Below, piece after piece: positions 1-5,290 of a stretch of DNA of 5,290 nt (position 1 is its first letter; the number at the start of each line of letters is the position of its first letter). The DNA is from Calditrichia bacterium (lineage in GTDB: Bacteria; Calditrichota; Calditrichia; RBG-13-44-9; J042). Under the pieces are notes generated by a model. That model was not told the DNA's origin, did not search any database, and was given only the letters and a program-made list of their open reading frames with translations. Made by a program: the position numbers and the translations under genes. The DNA lies in contig JAUIFT010000263.1 in assembly GCA_030430345.1 (NCBI GenBank), positions 1 through 5,290 of the forward strand, read 5' to 3'.

Positions 1-1363
1 GGGATTCCAGATAGTAAAAGAGCAGCGTCCCTAAAAATCCGCAAACAATCGCAGCGTTTACCTGCCGGGCTGTTGCCCCGGGAATGAAAACCGCGATAAC
101 CGGTAGAAATACTGTTGTCGTCAGTATCCCGGAGGAAAGATAAAAGATGTCCAGCAATGAGTCAGTATTCAGTGAATATATATAAGCCGCAGCGATCGCA
201 GCGACGGACATCCAACGGGAGAAAGTATTCAACCGGGCCGGTGACCAGCTTTTTTTTAGCTGTGGTTCGGCGAGGTCGTAGGAAGCGGAGAGCGCGACCA
301 CATTGCCGCAGGTATCGACGGTAGACATTGCCGCGGCGACCAACCCGATTCCCAGCAACACGCTTAACCAGGACGGGGTAAAATCCGTCATCAAAGCATT
401 GAATATTAACGCTCCTTCCCCCAGCCGTTCCGGCGTAACGCCATCCACCGGCGGATAGAGCAGCAAAGCAGACAAGCCGATAACCATCGGTAAAATACCC
501 ACAAAAATCAGCGAGTTAACCCCGGCAATCAGAATACCTTTCCGGGCTTCTTTATCGGATCTCGCTGCCTGCATGCGAATCCAGATATCGGTTTCCACCA
601 ACCAACCGGGTAGATAGGCAAGAAAAGTCATCGCAATAAAAGCAATACCCGGGGAGAAATACCAGGGTATTCCTTCCACGGCGTTTGGGGCCAGCCGGGT
701 TGCGGTAAGAAAATCCGTGTCGCCGGAAAGCGTTCCGAGCGCATGCCAACCGACTATCGCCATCACAGTTACAAACAATGCCACCAGGGCAAACTGAATT
801 TTATCCGTGGAGACAACCGCTTCGAAACCACCGGTAAAGCTGTACAGTGCGACAACCAGGGCAATCAGAAACAGTGTGCTCTTTACCGATATTTCCAGGA
901 AGGGCGCAATGGTGATTCCAGCCGCATAAATTTCCGCCCCGGCCCAAACAATGAAGACAAAAATCAGCGCCGGTGCCAGGAGCTGCCGGCTGAATGTGCC
1001 GAACTTTTTTTCGATTAACTCCGGTTGGGAAAATGCTTTTAGCTTACGAAACATCGGTGCCAGCATCCAAAAACCAGCCATTGTCAACAGCCAGGGGATG
1101 ATCAACAGCCAGGCCGCTCCAATACCGTACCAGTAAAACAACTGCACGCCATAAACGCAGGACCAGCTAATCGACATCATGCTGGCGGAAATCGATAGCC
1201 CGGACGCCCACCCGGAAAGGTTTGTATCTGCTGCCCAAAAGGCACGGTTATCTGCCGTCACTGCCTGCCCGCGCCGCCGCTTCCAGATATAAAATCCCAT
1301 ACCGACAACAAGTCCGCTGTAGCTCAAAAATGCCAGCCAATAGTACAAACCGGTTTCGCTCAT
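1..1363 (-). CDS. Sodium:solute symporter (SSS family), 3' end missing
   Basis: This is an inner-membrane secondary transporter that should couple Na+ (or H+) entry to uptake of a small organic solute; the substrate cannot be told from sequence. Reading the minus strand from the ATG at 1363 gives 454 codons without a stop to the left edge. Family members usually run to about 500-600 residues, so a C-terminal part lies outside the window. Seen: a first helix at about residues 6-27 and a discontinuous-helix region rich in Ser/Ala at 50-80. The SSS hallmark GGFEAVVSTDKIQ is at 178-190. A cytoplasmic loop ending in AARSDKEARKG is at 266-276. The second hallmark, AAAMSTVDTCGN, is at 343-354. Ser347 and Thr348 sit where LeuT-fold SSS proteins place two Na2-site hydroxyls; this is my alignment by eye. 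About a dozen hydrophobic segments are visible. The start is chosen because a GAGG site lies five bases upstream; the ATG at 1374 reaches a stop after four codons. The gene follows the sensor phosphatase gene in the same direction after 188 bases, so co-transcription is possible. Confidence 0.93.
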   Translation of the reverse strand, partial: MSETGLYYWLAFLSYSGLVVGMGFYIWKRRRGQAVTADNRAFWAADTNLSGWASGLSISASMMSISWSCVYGVQLFYWYGIGAAWLLIIPWLLTMAGFWMLAPMFRKLKAFSQPELIEKKFGTFSRQLLAPALIFVFIVWAGAEIYAAGITIAPFLEISVKSTLFLIALVVALYSFTGGFEAVVSTDKIQFALVALFVTVMAIVGWHALGTLSGDTDFLTATRLAPNAVEGIPWYFSPGIAFIAMTFLAYLPGWLVETDIWIRMQAARSDKEARKGILIAGVNSLIFVGILPMVIGLSALLLYPPVDGVTPERLGEGALIFNALMTDFTPSWLSVLLGIGLVAAAMSTVDTCGNVVALSASYDLAEPQLKKSWSPARLNTFSRWMSVAAIAAAYIYSLNTDSLLDIFYLSSGILTTTVFLPVIAVFIPGATARQVNAAIVCGFLGTLLFYYLES

Positions 1364-1368
1364 AAACG

Positions 1369-1372
1369 CCTC
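1369..1372 (-). promoter_or_regulatory. Ribosome binding site of the symporter gene
   Basis: GAGG on the minus strand, five bases before the ATG at 1363, is a good Shine-Dalgarno match at standard spacing. It decides the start of the symporter. It is the clearest such site in the window; the other two genes have weaker or no comparable site. Confidence 0.7.
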
Positions 1373-1388
1373 ATAATTTTAGAAACTG

Positions 1389-1417
1389 AGTTTACGGGTT
1401 CGGCAGGTAATAATCAA
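1389..1417 (-). promoter_or_regulatory. Candidate sigma-70-type promoter for the symporter
   Basis: On the minus strand TTGATT (1417-1412) and TAAACT (1394-1389) are separated by 17 bases. Each matches the sigma-70 consensus at four of six positions. Transcription would start near 1382, giving an mRNA leader of roughly 19 bases that contains the GAGG site, which is a sensible geometry. The match is weak by itself and the organism's promoter consensus is unknown. The rest of the 1364-1551 spacer shows no strong hairpin with a T-run, so I cannot place a terminator for the upstream phosphatase gene. Read-through into the symporter therefore remains possible. Confidence 0.3.
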
Positions 1418-1551
1418 ATGGCATGTGATTCGAAATTGGATTGTTCTTTGCTCGTTATCCGTTGTTCGCTTGCAACAGAGATGGGTTCATCATTTATCCG
1501 GCATGGCGGTATGGGAACAGATATTTTAAAGGCAAGAAATAAACGTGGCAA

Positions 1552-4389
1552 TCAGGCGTCAGTTGCTTTAACTACAACAACGGTAAGATCGTCATGCTGG
1601 TGGGTGTTTTCCGAGAATCGGTTAACGGCGGCGATAATGTGGTCACGAATTCGCTTCGCGCTGTTGTTGCTGGATTCGCTGAGCAAATCGAAGAGCTGTT
1701 CATCACCGAACTCATCGCCGGTGATGTTATGCGCCTCGGTAATGCCATCGGTTATAAACAGGAAGATATCGCCGGTTTCGTAAGCAATCTCTTCTTCCTC
1801 CAGTAAATTCTCAAAGCGGTTCGATCCGGTCAGCCCCAGGCCCATGCCCTTTGGCGTCAGCATAGAAACGACGCCGGTTTTCGCTTTATAATAGAATACC
1901 GGTGAATGGCCGGCACGGGCAAAGTGCAGGCGGCGTTGCTCCGCTTTGAAGGAAGCGCCGACAGCAGTAATAAATGATTGTTTTTCCAGATCGTTGATCA
2001 ACAGTTGATTGGCGCGAATGAACAATTCCCGCGGCGTCAAACCGAAGTGACTGAGCGAACGCATAATTCCCTGCACTTTCGACATATAAAAGGCCGCCGA
2101 AGTCCCTTTGCCGCTCACATCCCCCACAACAATCATTATTTCCCCGACTTTCCCGTTCAGGTAGTCAAAATAATCCCCACCGACTTCCTGGGCGGGAATG
2201 GAAATGCCGGCAATATCCAGTCCGTCAATTTTCGGATGTGTTTGCGGCAGTGAAGAAATTTGAATTCTGCGGGCGATTTCAAGTTCATGGCGCAGGCGTT
2301 GCTGTTCGGCACGTTCTTCATAGAGAAAAGCATTCTCGATCGCCACCGCCGTTTGCTTGGATACCGCCGCCAGAAAAACCAGGTCTTCTTTATTAAAAGG
2401 GGATTCGGAACGTTTTTCGCCAACAACCAATACACCGACCAATTGATTCTTCGAACGAATGGCAATGATATGGCGGAAGCCGGCATCCATAAAGGGCCCC
2501 TGAATATCTTCCGGCAGGTAATCCGCGCTAAAGCGGTAGTCCGCCCGGTTCCGCTGTATCAAACGAATCATCTGCTGATCGATATTCTTATGAAAACCCG
2601 CCCATTTTTCTTCCGAAATCCCATACACCGCACTGCCGCAGGATTCAGTCTCATTCCGGAAAAAAAGCACTCCAACCTGGCGGAGCTGCATTAATTCGGC
2701 CAATTTCTTCACGATACCTTCGGCGAGATCTTCCTGCACTGTAAACTGGGCATTCATCACTTCTCCCAGTTCGGTGGTGGCCCGGCGGTAATCATATTCC
2801 GTACGATCAAACTTCTTATCAATAATCTGCTGCCCCCGGCGGCGGGTTCTCAGAAAAAACCAAAGCAAACCGATGGTCATCAGGATTATGACGCCCTTCT
2901 CCATGGAATTCTTCTCTTCCGGATCCAGGGGCTGGTCCAGAATTTCAATCGAAGCGCCTTCGAACTTGACATTGGGTAAATCAAGGTCTATGCCCGGAAG
3001 CGCATAAAGGACATTGAAGAGAATAAACACCAGTGAAAGCAACCAGATGATGGAAACAATATTATACTGGATGTTTCGTCTTACCCGTAAATCCATATCC
3101 AGCAAACGATAGTGTCCGATGGTATAAAGATAAGCCAATGGTATCAGTGCGAGTGAGAAGCTGAAAGCCATACTAAAGATCAACAATGAGCGATCATTGT
3201 TTTCCAGCATCCCGGTGTAAAGCATAAATACCATGAAAGCGACGTTAAATAGTGCAACTAACCAGCCGGTTCTGTTGATAATCCGGTTCAGCTTTTTGAA
3301 CTCTGTGGATGAATACCTCCAGAGAATCATCACCGTGACTATAAAAAAGAGTAAAATCGTTATCGTGCCGATTTGTACGAAATTCAAATTTCCCCAAAGC
3401 GCTGGCACAAAAAATAACATCGGCAGCAAGTAGGCTACCCAAAGCACCCATTTTCGCCAATTATTACTGATACGTTCCTGCGGAAAATAAAAGCTGATAT
3501 GCAGGGCCAGGGGCAGGATCATCAGGAAGGATGCCAGTTTCAAAAAATTGGTAAATGACTGCACCCAATCGTCAAACTTGCCGCTCTGATAAAAGACCAT
3601 TAAAAAGAAGCCAATCGCTAGAAATCCCCAGCCGATCAGGCGCGCAGCTGTATATTTTGGCCGTTGTAATGCAATAAAAGCGCCACTGGCAACAAATAAT
3701 AATCCACATAGAAAAACCAAAACCGTCGCTAATTGAATGCCGATTGTCGCCAGAATAACATTTTTGGAAAGAATTTGATTCTTGCGAAGAATTTCGTAAT
3801 TGATCGATTTCCCCGCCCGGGCATAACGCATAATTTTGTCCGCCTCATGCCGGTCTTTGAAGCTCTGGTTGTTGATGCGCAACACCAGGTCACCGACCCG
3901 GATATCGGCGCGGTCCGATGCGCCGCCTTCGGTAACTTCTACAATGTAAACTGAAATAGGAATGGTGCGGTAAGTGCTATCGCTTAGATGAGAAATTGGC
4001 AGGGTGTAGAACAACCGCTCGGCGGTTATCGTCCGGAATACACCAACCTCCAAAACAGCGTCATCTGCCTGGGATGCCAGAAAATCTTGTAAATCCTCGG
4101 CATAATTAAAAAACTCGTCGCCGACACTTTCAATAATATCGCCAACAAGAATCGAATCCTGCCCGCCAGATGTGATCGGGTTAGTGGCATCTACAGCGAT
4201 GCTGCTGAGCGGCTGAGCGGCAATATTACGGGTAACATACAAGTTTCCCCGGGTATCCCGGAAGCGATTTTCATCCGTCGAGGAAGCTGCATCGCGAAAA
4301 AAATTAACAAATGCAAGTATTACCAGCAATGCCGCTACAGCGCCAAATAAGATTCTGAAATGGTTAGGACGTTCATCAAAAAAATTCAT
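1552..4389 (-). CDS. PDZ-10TM-GAF-SpoIIE/RsbU sensor phosphatase, 945 aa
   Basis: This is a membrane sensor protein whose output is a PP2C-type serine/threonine phosphatase of the SpoIIE/RsbU family. Relatives dephosphorylate STAS anti-sigma antagonists in partner-switching pathways. Domains seen: helix 1 at about 11-31. A degenerate PDZ-like half-module lies at about 76-118, and a fuller PDZ at about 143-206 contains GGASDRADIRVGDLVLRIN. Nine further helices lie at about 211-239, 248-267, 282-302, 312-331, 338-357, 374-394, 401-423, 441-463 and 498-514. Arg/Lys-rich loops alternate as the positive-inside rule predicts, placing the PDZ part outside and the C-terminus in the cytoplasm. HYRLLDMDLRVRRNIQY (426-442) resembles a motif I know from ComP-like membrane sensor modules. 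A GAF domain spans about 545-690, and a helical linker ELEIARRIQISSLP (702-715) precedes the phosphatase. Putative metal ligands are all present: Asp739 in GGDYFDY, Asp757 in GDVSGKG, Asp881 in FITDGITEA and Asp933/934 in HDDLTVV. The start has only a weak AGG at 4400-4398, eight bases upstream. The gene looks intact. The ligand and the protein target are unknown. Confidence 0.93.
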   Translation of the reverse strand: MNFFDERPNHFRILFGAVAALLVILAFVNFFRDAASSTDENRFRDTRGNLYVTRNIAAQPLSSIAVDATNPITSGGQDSILVGDIIESVGDEFFNYAEDLQDFLASQADDAVLEVGVFRTITAERLFYTLPISHLSDSTYRTIPISVYIVEVTEGGASDRADIRVGDLVLRINNQSFKDRHEADKIMRYARAGKSINYEILRKNQILSKNVILATIGIQLATVLVFLCGLLFVASGAFIALQRPKYTAARLIGWGFLAIGFFLMVFYQSGKFDDWVQSFTNFLKLASFLMILPLALHISFYFPQERISNNWRKWVLWVAYLLPMLFFVPALWGNLNFVQIGTITILLFFIVTVMILWRYSSTEFKKLNRIINRTGWLVALFNVAFMVFMLYTGMLENNDRSLLIFSMAFSFSLALIPLAYLYTIGHYRLLDMDLRVRRNIQYNIVSIIWLLSLVFILFNVLYALPGIDLDLPNVKFEGASIEILDQPLDPEEKNSMEKGVIILMTIGLLWFFLRTRRRGQQIIDKKFDRTEYDYRRATTELGEVMNAQFTVQEDLAEGIVKKLAELMQLRQVGVLFFRNETESCGSAVYGISEEKWAGFHKNIDQQMIRLIQRNRADYRFSADYLPEDIQGPFMDAGFRHIIAIRSKNQLVGVLVVGEKRSESPFNKEDLVFLAAVSKQTAVAIENAFLYEERAEQQRLRHELEIARRIQISSLPQTHPKIDGLDIAGISIPAQEVGGDYFDYLNGKVGEIMIVVGDVSGKGTSAAFYMSKVQGIMRSLSHFGLTPRELFIRANQLLINDLEKQSFITAVGASFKAEQRRLHFARAGHSPVFYYKAKTGVVSMLTPKGMGLGLTGSNRFENLLEEEEIAYETGDIFLFITDGITEAHNITGDEFGDEQLFDLLSESSNNSAKRIRDHIIAAVNRFSENTHQHDDLTVVVVKATDA

Positions 4390-4477
4390 CGCCCATACCT
4401 GTTCTTAACTGCATTAATATTTCCTTCTAATCCCCTATCTTACTTTAGACTACAGAAAAAGCCATTTGGTTGCCATA

Positions 4478-4522
4478 ATCTCCGGTTTTTATTGAATTTT
4501 TTGGAGATATGTGATGACCGGA
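4478..4522. repeat. Two overlapping inverted repeats in the divergent region
   Basis: ATCTCC (4478-4483) is the inverse of GGAGAT (4503-4508), with a 19-base AT-rich loop. TCCGGT (4481-4486) is the inverse of ACCGGA (4517-4522), with a 30-base loop. The left arms share 4481-4483, so only one stem can form at a time. No T-run follows on either strand in the way an intrinsic terminator needs. The element could be a protein-binding site, a switchable RNA leader on the phosphatase transcript, or chance; six-base arms are short. Confidence 0.35.
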
Positions 4523-4580
4523 ACATTTTATCCGTAGTCCAGCATTCAATATTAAGCCTTTACGCCGGTTTATGCAAGCA

Positions 4581-4614
4581 TTGACTTCCTCTCAAATAAT
4601 ATTTCGCTTGACTT
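4581..4614 (+). repeat. TTGACTT direct repeat, 27-base period
   Basis: TTGACTT occurs at 4581-4587 and again at 4608-4614. TTGACT resembles a -35 hexamer (five of six), but neither copy has a convincing -10 at 16-18 bases downstream. Paired sites could also be regulator boxes. Seven-base repeats can arise by chance, so this is only recorded as sequence structure. Confidence 0.25.
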
Positions 4615-4615
4615 T

Positions 4616-4643
4616 CGCCGGCGATGGCGTTTTCTTCTGCCGG
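4616..4643 (+). other. Short GC hairpins with T-run, possible attenuator-like element
   Basis: On the plus strand CGCC (4616-4619) and GGCG (4626-4629) can form a four-base stem with a six-base loop, directly followed by TTTTCTT. CCGGC (4618-4622) can instead pair with GCCGG (4639-4643), which would exclude the first stem. A weak hairpin followed by a T-run, plus a competing stem, is the shape of an attenuator in the typA leader. The stems are too short to be confident, and it only matters if transcription starts upstream of 4616. Confidence 0.2.
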
Positions 4644-4825
4644 GCTTAATTTTAGGTATACTGAAGCCTGAATTCTCTATATCGATTGTCATGCATATAC
4701 ACTTCCGGTTTACCTGTATATACTACACCAGTTCGATATTTACGCCCGGAATGCTGCCGATATTTTTCAAACGGCGATGCTCAATAAATTATTTTATACG
4801 ATGAACAAAAAAACAAGCTTGAACA

Positions 4826-5290
4826 ATGGAAAATAACATAAGAAATATCGCGATCATTGCCCATGTTGACCACGGTAAAACTACCCTGGTAGACGAGATG
4901 CTGAAACAAGGACGCATCTTTCGGGAAAATCAAACCGTGCAGGAACGTTTTCTGGACTCAAATGATCTGGAAAGAGAGCGCGGAATTACCATCCTCTCCA
5001 AAAATATTGCCATAGACTACAAAGGCATTAAAGTAAACCTGATTGACACCCCCGGCCACGCCGACTTTGGCGGCGAAGTTGAACGCGTGCTCAAAATGGC
5101 CGACGGCGTTCTGCTGCTGGTCGATGCATTCGAAGGACCGATGCCGCAAACTCGTTTCGTTTTGCAGAAAGCGCTGAGCCTGGGACTGAAGCCGATCGTG
5201 GTAATTAACAAAGTGGATCGCCCGGATAATCGACCGGAAGAAGTATTGGAAGAAGTTTTCGATCTTTTCCTGGAACTGGATGCGGATGAT
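4826..5290 (+). CDS. typA: TypA/BipA translational GTPase, N-terminal 155 codons
   Basis: TypA (BipA) is a cytoplasmic translational GTPase related to EF-G and LepA. It binds the ribosome and assists 50S assembly and stress or low-temperature growth in bacteria where it has been studied. The window holds most of the GTPase domain; the full protein is normally about 600 residues. Seen: the P-loop AHVDHGKT (12-19), the switch I motif RGIT (52-55), the switch II motif DTPGH (74-78) and NKVD (128-131), all intact. The fifth G motif lies past the right edge. The stretch from 79 to 117, including [14 protein letters not shown] and [11 protein letters not shown], separates TypA from EF-G and LepA. 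The ATG at 4826 is chosen because [15 protein letters not shown] begins four residues later, as in known family members. No Shine-Dalgarno sequence is visible before it; an A-rich stretch (4804-4816) precedes it instead. The gene is divergent from the sensor phosphatase gene. Confidence 0.96.
   Translation, partial: MENNIRNIAIIAHVDHGKTTLVDEMLKQGRIFRENQTVQERFLDSNDLERERGITILSKNIAIDYKGIKVNLIDTPGHADFGGEVERVLKMADGVLLLVDAFEGPMPQTRFVLQKALSLGLKPIVVINKVDRPDNRPEEVLEEVFDLFLELDADD

Larger units (their letters stand above)
4390..4825. other. Divergent intergenic region between phosphatase gene and typA
   Basis: These 436 bases separate two divergently transcribed genes and should hold both promoters and both mRNA leaders. 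I found no ORF with convincing coding character. The half near the phosphatase gene (4478-4522) carries two overlapping inverted repeats. The middle (4581-4644) carries a TTGACTT direct repeat and a CCGG-rich hairpin region. The half near typA is AT-rich, with the pentamer TATAC at 4657, 4696, 4719 and 4795, several of which look like -10 elements (TATACT at 4657 and 4719). None has a good -35 hexamer at 16-18 bases, so I cannot place a start site for either gene. I saw no tRNA, known riboswitch core or strong terminator. Confidence 0.7.

Noticed and set aside
743..1018. Plus-strand ORFs inside the symporter gene
   Set aside because: The minus strand reads continuously as an SSS transporter with both family signatures, so these are shadows.
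1364..1551. A terminator between the phosphatase and symporter genes
   Set aside because: Only four-base stems without a following T-run were found on either strand.
1418..1783. A 121-codon plus-strand ORF starting in the spacer downstream of the phosphatase gene
   Set aside because: Most of it lies antisense to the conserved SpoIIE/RsbU catalytic C-terminus, it has no clear ribosome site, and its composition shows no recognisable domain.
2260..2694. A 144-codon plus-strand ORF inside the phosphatase gene
   Set aside because: It is antisense to the GAF domain and linker, which are clearly coding on the minus strand; no family features are visible.
4438..4443. TAAGAT on the minus strand as the -10 of the phosphatase gene
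   Set aside because: No -35-like hexamer lies 16-19 bases upstream, so the match is not informative by itself.
4572..4649. A 25-codon plus-strand ORF (MQALTSSQIIFRLTFAGDGV...) in the divergent region
   Set aside because: It has no ribosome binding site and no features beyond a chance open frame; a 15-codon ORF at 4624 is equally unconvincing.
4686..4724. TTGTCA (4686-4691) and TATACT (4719-4724) as a typA promoter
   Set aside because: The hexamers are individually good but 27 bases apart, far from the 16-18 a sigma-70 promoter needs.

Overview
The window holds two complete or near-complete minus-strand genes, one plus-strand gene cut by the right edge, and a long divergent intergenic region. 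Base composition is near balanced and codon use looks even across all three genes, so I see no sign of recent transfer. The typA N-terminus resembles what I recall of Bacteroidota and related FCB-type or Calditrichota-type bacteria. The mixture of a clear Shine-Dalgarno site on one gene and weak or absent sites on the other two would fit such a group. This taxonomic guess is an inference from memory and is weak.

Layout: positions 1-1363 (minus) carry most of a sodium:solute symporter (SSS family), with its C-terminus lost beyond the left edge. Positions 1364-1551 are a short spacer with a plausible promoter and a clear ribosome binding site for the symporter. Positions 1552-4389 (minus) encode a 945-residue membrane sensor phosphatase: one N-terminal membrane helix, two extracytoplasmic PDZ-type modules, nine further helices, a GAF domain and a C-terminal SpoIIE/RsbU-type PP2C phosphatase. 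Positions 4390-4825 are a 436-base divergent intergenic region with no convincing gene but with several inverted repeats, promoter-like AT-rich sequence and tiny overlapping ORFs. Positions 4826-5290 (plus) are the first 155 codons of typA/bipA, a ribosome-associated translational GTPase.

How they work together: the sensor phosphatase probably reads an envelope or extracytoplasmic cue through its PDZ pair and membrane bundle, and passes it to a phosphatase that would dephosphorylate an anti-sigma-antagonist-like (STAS) protein. No STAS or anti-sigma kinase gene lies in the window, so its partner is unknown. The symporter follows in the same direction after 188 bases and could be co-transcribed or driven from its own promoter. 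typA is divergent and probably functionally unrelated, although the two genes share the intergenic control region. The most unusual item is the domain architecture of the 945-residue protein. I found no CRISPR array, mobile element, tRNA, rRNA or recognisable defence system.
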